A stretch of 64,000 bases of DNA from assembly GCA_963729215.1 (NCBI GenBank), contig CAVSND010000013.1, positions 177,324-241,323 of the forward strand, given 5' to 3'. Under the pieces are notes generated by a model. It was not told the DNA's origin and did no database searches. It worked only from the letters and a program-made list of their open reading frames with translations. Numbering within the stretch: the first letter of the stretch is position 1; each line of letters begins with the position of its first letter. The stretch is from CAVQJU01 sp963729215 (lineage in GTDB: Bacteria; Acidobacteriota; Vicinamibacteria; Vicinamibacterales; CAVVIG01). Both the position numbers and the translations under genes were made by a program. Positions 43,532 through 51,881 of this stretch are shown here, piece after piece.

Positions 43532-45116
43532 ATGCGAACGGCCCTTGTTGGCATAGCCGCGCTGCTCCTGTCGGTGTCGTCGGTGTCCGCGAGCACGACG
43601 CTCATCGATGCCGTGAAACGTGGGGACGCCAGCGCCGTCCGCGCGCTCATCGCGCGGAAGGCGGCGGTCAACGCTCCGGACGCCGACGGGTCTACCGCGC
43701 TGCACTGGGCGGTCCAGCGAGACGATGTCCCGATGGTGGAACTGCTGCTGGCCGCCGGGCGCGGACGTCAAGGCGGCGACGCGCTACAAGATCACAGCGC
43801 TGTCGCTCGCCTGCACGAACGGGAACGCGCTGGTCGTCGATCGGCTCCTCAAGGCGGGCGCCGACCCGAACGGGACGTCCGAGGAAGGCCAGACGGCGCT
43901 GATGACCGCCGCGCTGACCGGGAAGCCAGACGCCGTGAAGCTGCTGCTCGAGGCCGGCGCGAGCGTCAACGCCGTGGAGCCGTACAAGGGCCAGACCGCG
44001 CTGATGTGGGCGGCCTCGGAGGGCAACGCCGGCGCGGCAGAAGTGCTCATCGCGCACGGCGCCGACGTCAAAGCGAAGTCGAAGGCGGGTTCCACGCCGC
44101 TGCTGTTCGCCGTCCGCAACGATCATCCCGAGGCCGTTCGGGTGCTCCTCGACCACGGCGCCAACGTCAACGACACGGCTCCCGACGGCACGAGTGCCCT
44201 CAACATGGCCGTCGTCAACGCGTATTTCGACCTCGCGTCGCTGTTGATCGATCGCGGGGCCAACCCGAACGCGCCGGATCCGCGCGGCTCGGCGCTGCAC
44301 ACGCTGGCCTGGCTGCGCAAGCCGGGATCGGACGGCGCGGCGGGCGTCGGCAACACCGGCCACGCGCCGCCCCTCCCGAGCGGAAAGCTGACCGCGCTCG
44401 ACCTCGCACAGAAACTCCTCGAGCACGGCGCCAACCCGAACATCCGCGTCAGCTGGAAAGAGAATACGTTCGGCAAGGAAGGCGGAACGGCACGCAACCC
44501 GCCGAACATTCAGCTGGGCCGGCACCTGCTTTCCTATGTCGGGGCGACGCCTTTCTACGTCGCCGCCAAGAACGGCGATGCCGTCTACATGCGGCTGCTC
44601 GCCGATCACGGCGCCGACCCGAAGACCACAACGAAGGCCGGCATCACGCCGTTGATGGTCGCCGCCGGGCTCGACTACTGGCAGGGCGAGAGTCCGGGCC
44701 CCTTCACGGGCGTCTCGGAAGCCGAGCGGCTGGAGGCCGTGAAGCTGGCGGTGGCGCTCGGCAACGACGTCAACGCCCACGCCGACTTCGGCAGCTACCC
44801 GATGACGGGCGAGACCGCCTACACGCTGCTGTACTACCCGCACAACATCGACGATTTGCTCGAACTTGGCGTCGGCGACCCGCGGTGGAGCGGCAGCACG
44901 CCGCTCATCGGCGCCGTCGTGTCCGACCAGCCGTCGATTGTCCAGTGGCTCGTCGATCGCGGCGCCCGCGTGGACGACAAGACGAAGCTTGGCTGGACGC
45001 CCCTGCTCGTCGCCGAAGGCGTGTTCTTCGCCAACGCCAAGAAGGAATTTCCCGAAGCCGCCAGGATCCTCCGCAAGGCGCTGGCGGCGCAGGGCACGAC
45101 CACCGCGAGCCGGTGA
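43532..45116 (+). CDS. secreted ankyrin-repeat protein (frameshifted)
   Basis: About 527 residues with signal peptide (to SVSAS). At least ten ankyrin repeats can be read, for example DGSTALHWAVQRDDVPMVEL, EGQTALMTAALTGKPDAVKL and AGSTPLLFAVRNDHPEAVRV. Near 43757 the frame slips at a GGG run. Removing one G joins LLLAAGADVKAATRYK in phase, so it is most likely a sequencing error. The gene starts 20 bp from the divergent DUF1592 gene, a common neighbour in Acidobacteria. Its TGA overlaps the GTG of the decarboxylase by four bases. Periplasmic scaffold function is likely. Confidence 0.82.
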
Positions 45117-46774
45117 GGCTCCACGAGTTCCTCTTCGACGAGCTGTGGCGCTACGGTGTCCGCCACATCTTCGGGATCCCCGGAGACTTCGTCCTCAACC
45201 TCTACGAAGCGCTCGAAGACGACGGGCGTTTCCAGCTGATCCGGCTGAGCCATGAGCCTGCGGTCGGGTTCGCGGCCGACGGGGCTGCGCGCATGACGGG
45301 CGGCCTCGGCGTGTGCTGCGTCACGTACGGGGCCGGCGGGCTGAACATGATCAACGCGGTGGCATGCGCGTACGCCGAGGAATCGCCGCTCGTCGTGCTG
45401 ACCGGGGGACCGGGCCGCGCCGAACGACAGGCCGACATGCACGTGCACCACGAGGTGAAGACGTTCGAGTCGCAGCTGAAGGTGTACCAGGAGGTCACGG
45501 CGTACGCGGCGATCCTCGAGGATCCGCGCACCGCCGCCGCTCACATCCGCAAGGCGCTCGAGACGGCGACCAAGGTCAAGCGCCCCGTGTACCTCGAAAT
45601 CCCGCGGGACATGGTGACGGCGACCATCGACGCCTCCGCGACGGAGGCATCGGTCGACCTGGCCGTGGACGAAGGCGCCGTCGAGGAAGCGGCCCGCGAA
45701 ATCGTCCAGCGTCTCAAGTCCGCCGAGAATCCCGTGCTGATCGTCGGCGTCGAGGTCCACCGGTTTCACCTCCGCGAACAGGTCGTCGCGCTGGCTGAAC
45801 GGCTGAACGCGCCGGTGGCCTCATCGTTTCTCGGACGCGGCGTGTTCCCGACGCTGCATCCGCAGTTTGTCGGGACGTATCTCGGGGTGGTGTCGCCGCC
45901 GGCGCTCCGCGAGACCGTCGAGCGATCCGACTGTGTGCTGCTGCTGGGCGAGCTGGTGAGCGACACGAGCCTGGGCGTGTCGGCGGACGCGCTCAGCAGG
46001 ACGAACCTGCTGATTGCGGTCGCGCGCGACGTCTACATCCGTCACCACCGCTACCAGAATGTCCCGCTCGACAAGCTGATTCCCCGGCTGCTGGCGTCGG
46101 CGGACCTGCCGCGTCAGGCGACGGTCTCTGGCGCGTTTCGCGATCACGTGTCGGCGGAGGCGCGGGAAGGCGGAGCGGACGGCGAGCCGATCCAGGTTCG
46201 CCACGTCATCCACGCGCTCAACGAGTTTTTTGCGGATCACCTCGACGTGCCGCTCGTGTCGGATACGGGCGATTGCCTCTTCGCGGCCGTGGACGTGCGA
46301 TCGAATGAGATCGTGGCGCCCGCCTACTACGCGACGATGGGGTTTGCCGTTCCGGCGGCGCTCGGAGTGCAGGTGGCCACCGGCCGCCGGCCGCTCGTGC
46401 TCGTCGGGGACGGGGCGTTTCAGATGACCGGCCCCGAGATCTCCCACGCGCCCGAATACCGATGCAACCCGGTGATCGTGCTCTTCAACAACACGCGCTG
46501 GGAGATGCTGCAGGCGTTCTTTCCCGACGCCGGCTACAACACGACCGTGTCGTGGCCGTTCGCGAAGCTCGCCGAGCTCTGGGGCGGACGCGGTGTCGTC
46601 GTGCGCACGCCGCGTGAATTCCGCGAGGCCCTGGCCTCGGCGTGGGCCGGCGACACGTTTGCGATTATCGAGGTGACGCTCGCGCCAGGCGACGTGTCGC
46701 CGATTCTGCGCGGCTTCGTGCGCGCGTTCAAGGCGCGCGTCTATGAGGCGCCCGACGTCGGCCGGTCCCGCTAG
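45113..46774 (+). CDS. thiamine-diphosphate-dependent alpha-keto acid decarboxylase
   Basis: 553 residues. The catalytic Glu is in RLSHEPAVGFAADGAAR, and the ThDP/Mg site reads LVGDGAFQMTGPE to VLFNNTRWE. The N-terminal Pyr domain (FGIPGDFVLNLYEALED), central domain and C-terminal PP domain are all complete. GxPGDFVLxLYxAL and VHHEVKTF are typical of the indolepyruvate/pyruvate decarboxylase group rather than acetolactate synthase, although MenD-like relatives exist. It would remove CO2 from an aromatic or short 2-keto acid in the cytoplasm. GTG 45113 overlaps the ankyrin stop (GTGA). Confidence 0.88.
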   Translation: MRLHEFLFDELWRYGVRHIFGIPGDFVLNLYEALEDDGRFQLIRLSHEPAVGFAADGAARMTGGLGVCCVTYGAGGLNMINAVACAYAEESPLVVLTGGPGRAERQADMHVHHEVKTFESQLKVYQEVTAYAAILEDPRTAAAHIRKALETATKVKRPVYLEIPRDMVTATIDASATEASVDLAVDEGAVEEAAREIVQRLKSAENPVLIVGVEVHRFHLREQVVALAERLNAPVASSFLGRGVFPTLHPQFVGTYLGVVSPPALRETVERSDCVLLLGELVSDTSLGVSADALSRTNLLIAVARDVYIRHHRYQNVPLDKLIPRLLASADLPRQATVSGAFRDHVSAEAREGGADGEPIQVRHVIHALNEFFADHLDVPLVSDTGDCLFAAVDVRSNEIVAPAYYATMGFAVPAALGVQVATGRRPLVLVGDGAFQMTGPEISHAPEYRCNPVIVLFNNTRWEMLQAFFPDAGYNTTVSWPFAKLAELWGGRGVVVRTPREFREALASAWAGDTFAIIEVTLAPGDVSPILRGFVRAFKARVYEAPDVGRSR

Positions 46775-46809
46775 AGCGTTTTCCAGAGGCGTCTGGCGTA
46801 TCGGCCAGG

Positions 46810-46863
46810 CGTAGCGTCCGCCTTCAGGCGGACGTTCCCGGCCGGCTGAAGCCGGCCGCTACG
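46810..46863. repeat. two-hairpin REP-like element, orientation reverse to 54452
   Basis: Order CGTAGC, GTCCGCC-TTCA-GGCGGAC, spacer GTTCCC, GGCCGGC-TGAA-GCCGGCC, GCTACG. It is the reverse-complement version of the element at 54452, with the same borders and spacer length. It follows the decarboxylase stop and precedes the secreted gene at 46930. Confidence 0.9.
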
Positions 46864-46929
46864 GCATTGTGATGATCGTGATGACGCCGCGTCACTCGGC
46901 AGCATAGAATCCTCGGCGGGAGTTCACGC

Positions 46930-47676
46930 ATGAGGCGACGCCTTCTCTCCGTGGCACTGTTCGGGACCGCCGTTTTGATCGCCACGCTTACAGTTTTCGC
47001 CCAGCAGGCCGCGCCGGCGCCGCCCGCACGCGGCGAGGCCCGCGGCCGCGGGGGCAACCAGCCGCCGCCGCTGTTCTTCAAGGAAACCTGGCAGATTGCG
47101 GGGCCTGCGCATGCCATCGCAGCCGGCGAGAACGTCCTGACGAATGCCAACCTCGAACTGAAGCTGTACGGTCCGTCGGCCACGGCCGCCGATCCCGACA
47201 AGCGCATCTGGATTTCCACGCCGCCCACCAACATCTGGACCGGCATGACAACGACGCCTTTCGCGGCAGCCCTGCGGGACAAGGAAAACGACGTCGATCT
47301 CACCGGGCTGGCGAAGGCGCGCTGGGTGACGCGGGCGTCGGGATTCCACGTGGTGCGTCCGCTGATCCGGCTCGCCGACGGCACGTATCTCGTCGGCGAC
47401 TACGCCGCAACCGCGTCCACGTTTCTCGAGAGCGAATTCGCGTTTTCCAGCCAGCGCTGGAAGAAACTCGACATCGAACGCGTGGTGACTGTCGGCCGTT
47501 ACGATGCCGCAGGCGACGCGTCCGCGTGGGCGGACGCGCCGGATCTGAGCCGGGTGGCCGAGGTGGGCTTCGTGGATCTGATGCCCGGCAGCGGCCACGG
47601 CGCCGGCGGCTACATCAACGTCGCGTCGTTCGAGGTCTACGGCAAGCCGGTCAAACGTAGTGGCCCACGGCCATGA
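46930..47676 (+). CDS. secreted protein of unknown function, paralogue of 34941 gene
   Basis: 248 residues with signal peptide to TVFAQ. Landmarks shared with the 34941 gene: PPLFFKETW, NLELKLYG, NIWTGMTTTPFAAALRD, DVDLTGLAKARWVTRASGFH, LADGTYLVGDY, RWKKLDIERV and EVGFVDLMPGSGHGAGGYIN. The DLMPGSGHG loop is the most conserved stretch of the family. Copies lie next to different genes, so they do not depend on one operon. No known activity. Confidence 0.75.
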   Translation: MRRRLLSVALFGTAVLIATLTVFAQQAAPAPPARGEARGRGGNQPPPLFFKETWQIAGPAHAIAAGENVLTNANLELKLYGPSATAADPDKRIWISTPPTNIWTGMTTTPFAAALRDKENDVDLTGLAKARWVTRASGFHVVRPLIRLADGTYLVGDYAATASTFLESEFAFSSQRWKKLDIERVVTVGRYDAAGDASAWADAPDLSRVAEVGFVDLMPGSGHGAGGYINVASFEVYGKPVKRSGPRP

Positions 47677-47772
47677 AGACGATTGCGACGGACTGCAGTC
47701 CGATGACAACCTGCGTCCCGGTTCTCATGGCGCATTCCCGAGGAACCGCCGGCACAACAAGGAGGACAGTTC

Positions 47773-48018
47773 ATGGGGCTTCTTTACTGGATCGTCGTCG
47801 GGCTGATTGCAGGATGGCTGGCGGGCCAGGTCATGAAAGGCGGAGGCTACGGCGCCTCGTTGACATCATCCTTGGCATGGTCGGCGGCGTCGTCGGGCGG
47901 CTGGGTGTTCGGCATGCTCGGCATCTGGCCGGGCGGCGGCATCATCGGATCGATCATCGTGGCTTTTGTGGGCGCCGTGATTCTCGTGGCGATCACACGT
48001 GCGTTGAAGAGGGTGTAG
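47773..48018 (+). CDS. GlsB/YeaQ/YmgE-type small membrane protein (two compensating frameshifts)
   Basis: 81 residues, start ATG 47773 after AGGAGGACAG. The N-terminus (MGLLYWIVVGLIAGWLAG) and C-terminus (GWVFGMLGIWPGGGIIGSII) are classical for the family. Residues ~29-42 do not fit it (SLTSSLAWSAASS). The same bases read one frame over give LVDIILGMVGGVVG, exactly the family sequence. Hence one C is missing near 47856 and one G is extra near 47897. The gene would be a normal three-helix general-stress membrane protein. Confidence 0.8.
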   Translation: MGLLYWIVVGLIAGWLAGQVMKGGGYGASLTSSLAWSAASSGGWVFGMLGIWPGGGIIGSIIVAFVGAVILVAITRALKRV

Positions 48019-48032
48019 CAGGCATTTCGAGG

Positions 48033-48435
48033 TCAGCGGGTGTCGCCGCGGTTGCCTCCCCACTTCCAGCCGTCCGACCGCCGCTCGATGCGCTTGAGGC
48101 GGACGCGGTTGTCGTTCGGATCGCGGTTCGGCGACGCCCAGATGTGCACGCTATCCCCGACGTGGAAGAAGGTCTTCGGTGATACCCATCCGTTCGAGCT
48201 GCGACGTGCTGGTCCATTCTCCCGCGTAGATTCTGTCCCGGCCGAAACCTTCGTGACCTTGCACAAAGATCCACGAGTGCGGGTTCTTGTACTGGAACTC
48301 GACCACGTCGCCCTCGACCTCGATGGTGTCAGCCTCGATGTAGAGCGTCGCGAATGAGTGATGAGCGAGCAGGGCCGCTTCCGGAGCGACGGCGGCAATG
48401 ACGATCAACGGCAGCATCCTCCACAGTCGTGTCAT
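48033..48435 (-). CDS. DUF6152-family secreted protein (frameshifted)
   Basis: About 134 residues. A signal peptide (to AALLA) is followed by HHSFATLYIEADTIEVEGDV, EFQYKNPHSWIFVQG and GEWTSTSQLERMGI, which are the DUF6152 landmarks. Near 48183 the frame slips and the other frame carries the usual end SPKTFFHVGDSVHIWASPNR to GGNRGDTR. The family is secreted, short and of unknown function, often found near oxidoreductases. ATG 48435 overlaps the stop of the MBL gene (ATGA), so it is the second gene of that operon. Confidence 0.75.
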
Positions 48436-49898
48436 GGGTTGACCCTCTTGGCGAGCTCGAACAGATCGGCTTTGGTGAGGACGCGGTCGGGGTTCGGCGC
48501 ATGGACGGTGACGTGCCGCTCGAAATCGAATCCCAGGCGATCGAGATTGGCCATGAGCGTCGCAATCGACGGGCTGACGGGCCGCCCGGGGGGCGGCGCA
48601 TTGAAGTCTGCCGTGAACAGGATCTTCTCCTTGGGCAGGTACGCGATCAACATCGCATCGCTGTGCTCGAGTTTCTCCACGTGAGCGAGCACCAGCGAGT
48701 GGTTGTCGTCCTTCAACTCCATCTGCTCGATGACGCCCTCCACTTTCGGCTTCTTGTGCGATTTCGCCATCACGTCGCCCACCAGCGTCCGCGGCGTGCC
48801 GAGCGAAGCCCCGACAAAGAACTTGCAGTTGTCGTCGACGAGAATCGTGATGCCCTCGGCCACGAAAGGCGGGAGGCCCCCGACGTGGTCGAAGTGCGGA
48901 TGCGTGGCGACGACGTATTTGATCTTCTTGCCCGGGAACAGCCGCCGGGTTTCGGCAATCACCGCGAGGCCGCGCGCCTCGTTCTGTCCCCCTTCGAGCA
49001 CGACGACGTAATCCTTGAATTCGACGGCGAGGGACACGTATCCGCCGGTGATGCGATATACGCCGTCAGCGAGCTTTTCCGAAGCGGCGGGTGGTACCGG
49101 CGGGGGAGCGGGCCGCGGCGGCGGCGCCGTCATCAGCGTCGCGAGGTCGGGCGGGTTGGGCCGTGCGCCGCTGATCGCGGCCACGAACGTCTCCATCGAA
49201 ATCTGTTTCTGCGAGATCCTGGCAGGAACCATCACGCCTTCGAAGCTCTGATAGTTCTTGTAGAAGAACTCGTGGTGCAGATCGCCGATGACGGGGTGAT
49301 CGACCCACGTCTCCACGTGATCGACCAGGTTATCGGCGTCGATGTATCCGGACACCTTGTACGCCGCTCCAGACGGCGCTTTCTGCGCCGGGCTCCACGT
49401 GAGCACCTTGAACGCGACGCCGTCAATCTTCTGCGACTTCACGGTCGCGTTATTCGCGGCGGCGCCCTTCAGGAAGCCCCACGGCGTCGTCCAGATTTCC
49501 ATCTGCTGCGGCCATCCAGGCGTCGCCGCGGAGATGAACTGGTCGTAGACGCTAAGCTGGGCCGGCTCGGGCGGGGGCGGCGCGCCACGCGCGACCTGCG
49601 GCAGCGCCGAACCAGTCGCGTGTGCCGCCGGCTGCGTGAAGTCGATCGTGCGGACGTAGTTCCTGACGGACGTGGACGCCAACCCGAACGAGATCGTCCG
49701 GCTCTGACCGAAATTGCCAATCGCGGCGGCTCCCGAATAGGTGATGGACTGCAGGTTGGTCACGCCCATCGCGGCCGACGCTTCGTCGATGACTTTCTTC
49801 GCGGCTTCCTCACCCGCCCCCGCACCCGCACGGACCGCCAACATCGTCAGCGTCACCATCATCGCGAGCAGGGTCGTGGCCGCGCGAGCCTTCCGCAT
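48432..49898 (-). CDS. secreted metallo-beta-lactamase-fold protein with N-terminal extension
   Basis: 488 residues with signal peptide (to RAGAG). Residues ~30-270 form an N-terminal region with a lipoprotein-carrier-like beta layout and a Pro-rich hinge (APPPRPAPPPVPP). The C-terminal MBL domain has THPHFDHVGG, the bridging Asp in FTADFNAPP and the His in VHAPNPDR. Such two-part enzymes are usually annotated only as MBL hydrolases. It should be periplasmic and zinc-dependent. GGAGG precedes ATG 49898. Confidence 0.82.
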   Translation of the reverse strand: MRKARAATTLLAMMVTLTMLAVRAGAGAGEEAAKKVIDEASAAMGVTNLQSITYSGAAAIGNFGQSRTISFGLASTSVRNYVRTIDFTQPAAHATGSALPQVARGAPPPPEPAQLSVYDQFISAATPGWPQQMEIWTTPWGFLKGAAANNATVKSQKIDGVAFKVLTWSPAQKAPSGAAYKVSGYIDADNLVDHVETWVDHPVIGDLHHEFFYKNYQSFEGVMVPARISQKQISMETFVAAISGARPNPPDLATLMTAPPPRPAPPPVPPAASEKLADGVYRITGGYVSLAVEFKDYVVVLEGGQNEARGLAVIAETRRLFPGKKIKYVVATHPHFDHVGGLPPFVAEGITILVDDNCKFFVGASLGTPRTLVGDVMAKSHKKPKVEGVIEQMELKDDNHSLVLAHVEKLEHSDAMLIAYLPKEKILFTADFNAPPPGRPVSPSIATLMANLDRLGFDFERHVTVHAPNPDRVLTKADLFELAKRVNP

Positions 49899-50002
49899 GT
49901 CGGGCCTCCGTGAGAGTGAGTGGCGAGTCGAGCCGTGGCGCGATGCGCGCAGCCAGGCGTGGGCGACAGGAGCGCCCTGGCGGGTGGACGCGAGAGCCGG
50001 GC

Positions 50003-50023
50003 GGCCGCGGGAGCCCCGCGGCC
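50003..50023. terminator. perfect GC-rich hairpin after the SMP-30-like gene
   Basis: GGCCGCGGG (50003-50011), a 3-base loop and CCCGCGGCC (50015-50023). It lies just downstream of the leftward SMP-30-like gene (stop at 50041), in the gap before the MBL gene start. There is no U-tract, so the termination role is tentative. Confidence 0.4.
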
Positions 50024-50040
50024 GACCCGGCCATCATGCA

Positions 50041-51150
50041 CTATTTCGCGCGGCCTTTGTAGCCCTGCGCGATCATCTGGATCGTCCAGACCTGCGCGGC
50101 GTTCGCCACTTCCTCGCCGTTGGCGTCCTTGGCGCCCCTGGCGAGAATGAACAGCGTCTTCTTGTCCTTCCCGCCGAACGCGCACGTGATGACGCCGCGC
50201 GGCGTCGGAATCACGCCGAGGTTCTTGCCGTCTGGGCCGATCACCTCGACGCCGCCGTTGGTCGTGACGTAGATGCGTCCCTGCGAGTCGATGGTGCTGC
50301 CATCGCCGCCGCCGGCGGTGAGCTTGGCGAACTCGCGCTGGTTGGTCAGCGATCCGTCCTTCTGCACGTCGAAGGCGGCGAGCGCCGGCCCGTTCGTGAC
50401 ATAGAGCGTCTTCTCGTCCGCGCTGAGGATCACGCCGTTGGTCGTCAGCATCTCGCCGTATCGCGTGATCGTGCCCTTCGGATCGACATGGAACAGCCCG
50501 CCCATCGTGAAGTACAGGCCGCCCTTGCTGTCGGCGGTCAGGTCGTTGATGACGCCGCCGATGCAGTCGATGGGCTCGCCCTGGAACGAGTCGGCGACCA
50601 TCTTCCGCTGGGGCGCCAGCTGCTCGATGCGCGCGTGCAGGCCGCGCTCGACGATGTACAGGTTGCCCTTCGGGCTCATCGACAGCGCGCCGCCGGTGTG
50701 TGTGTCCGAGTAGGCGACGGACGTCTTGCCGTTCTTGTCGAGCTTCAGCACGGCGCTGCTGTCGTTCTGCGCCAGCAGCAGGCTGCCGTCGTTGAGACCG
50801 ACGATGCCGTCGCCGTTATTGCCGGCCTGCTGCCAGACAAAGTTCCATTTCTGCCCCGCGGCAATCACGCCGGGGATTTCGGTGACGGCGTACTCGCGCG
50901 GGCCTGGCGCCTGGGGTCCTCGTCCGCCTGCGCCGCCGCGAGCCGGGCCACCGGCGCGTCCACCGCGGCCGGGAGGCGGCGTCTTGCACATCGCGGTCAG
51001 CGCGGCGTACCCGGGGTCGGCCGCCGACTGAAGCGACGGCGCCGGAGGATTGGCGGGCGGGGCCGGCAGTCGCGGCGCCTCGGTCTGGGCGAGCAGGGCT
51101 GTCGCGCCCAGCACGCTCAAGGCGGTTGTCAGGATTCCTTTCGATGTCAT
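50041..51150 (-). CDS. secreted SMP-30/gluconolactonase-like beta-propeller protein
   Basis: 369 residues. The signal peptide ends near LLAQT and is followed by a Gly/Arg/Pro-rich segment (~55-85). The propeller domain has GIVGLNDGSLLLAQND, SPKGNLYIVERG, INDLTADSKGGLYFTMGG, TNGVILSADEKTLYVTNG and GGDGSTIDSQGRIYVTT, covering the Asn and Asp metal ligands of the family. It is probably a periplasmic lactonase of unknown substrate. GGAGATAG lies upstream of ATG 51150. The CMD-family gene precedes it by 19 bp on the same strand. Confidence 0.85.
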   Translation of the reverse strand: MTSKGILTTALSVLGATALLAQTEAPRLPAPPANPPAPSLQSAADPGYAALTAMCKTPPPGRGGRAGGPARGGAGGRGPQAPGPREYAVTEIPGVIAAGQKWNFVWQQAGNNGDGIVGLNDGSLLLAQNDSSAVLKLDKNGKTSVAYSDTHTGGALSMSPKGNLYIVERGLHARIEQLAPQRKMVADSFQGEPIDCIGGVINDLTADSKGGLYFTMGGLFHVDPKGTITRYGEMLTTNGVILSADEKTLYVTNGPALAAFDVQKDGSLTNQREFAKLTAGGGDGSTIDSQGRIYVTTNGGVEVIGPDGKNLGVIPTPRGVITCAFGGKDKKTLFILARGAKDANGEEVANAAQVWTIQMIAQGYKGRAK

Positions 51151-51169
51151 CGTCTATCTCCTTGGGTCA

Positions 51170-51838
51170 TTAGTTCAGGGGTTTCAGTTCCGGCTGTACG
51201 CCGTCGGGCAGCGGGTAGCGATCCGTGTTGAGCAGCATTGACACCATCTGGTACCAGCTCATCACGCCAATCAGATCGACGACCCCTTTCTCGCCGAACG
51301 CGTCCCTGGCCATCTTGAACGTCGAGTCGCTGACCTGCTTGGTGTGGAGCAGTTCGGTGCAGAACGTGTACACGGCTTCTTCGTCTTTCTGCATCCCGGT
51401 CGGGCGCTTGCCGGCCGCGATGGCGTCGGCGATGGCGGGGCTGAGGCCCGCCGCGAGCGCTGCGCGATGATGCGCGTACCACTGGTACTGCGACGTCCAG
51501 TAGCGCGCGGTGATGATGATCGCAAACTCGTTGAGCCTCGGCGGCATGGAGGGGTTGAAGCGCATCGACGCGCCGAACTGCTGCGCGATGTCACCCATCT
51601 CCGGGCTCCGCAGGAGCACGTTGAAAGGCCCGTTGGCGCCCGCGCGCGGGCCGGCGAACAGATGTTCGACCATGGTCCTCTGGGCGGGCGTCATCTCGTC
51701 GTAGGTGAGCGGCTTGAAGCGGTCGCCGCGAAGCTGAATCGTCTTGGGGTCGGGCCGGGGCTGCGTGGCCGGGGCCTGGGCAGATCCCACGCCACCAAGG
51801 ACGACGAGCGCGGCGCAGAGCATCATCAGACGGGGCAT
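51170..51838 (-). CDS. secreted carboxymuconolactone-decarboxylase-like (CMD/AhpD-fold) protein
   Basis: 222 residues with signal peptide (to GSAQA). The CMD helical core is visible: YDEMTPAQRTMVEHLFAGPR, LNEFAIIITARYWTSQYQWY, AHHRAALAAGLSPAIADAIA and FCTELLHTKQVSD. There is no CxxC pair, so it is not a peroxidase of the AhpD type. Secreted members are frequent in this kind of genome; the reaction is unknown. It is in one unit with the SMP-30-like gene downstream, which suggests a shared lactone or aromatic substrate (inference). Confidence 0.8.
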   Translation of the reverse strand: MPRLMMLCAALVVLGGVGSAQAPATQPRPDPKTIQLRGDRFKPLTYDEMTPAQRTMVEHLFAGPRAGANGPFNVLLRSPEMGDIAQQFGASMRFNPSMPPRLNEFAIIITARYWTSQYQWYAHHRAALAAGLSPAIADAIAAGKRPTGMQKDEEAVYTFCTELLHTKQVSDSTFKMARDAFGEKGVVDLIGVMSWYQMVSMLLNTDRYPLPDGVQPELKPLN

Positions 51839-51881
51839 GGTGGTTCCTTTCGCCGTGCATGATATCTAAACTGGAGCCCGA

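Noticed and set aside
42079..43902. A 607-codon plus-strand frame opposite the DUF1592 gene
   Set aside because: The minus strand carries the well-recognised DUF1592 domains and heme sites; the plus frame is Arg-rich antisense noise.
43265..46774. One continuous plus-strand frame of 1169 codons joining the ankyrin start and the decarboxylase
   Set aside because: The middle third is nonsense produced by the frameshift at 43757. The ankyrin and decarboxylase genes are separate and overlap by four bases.
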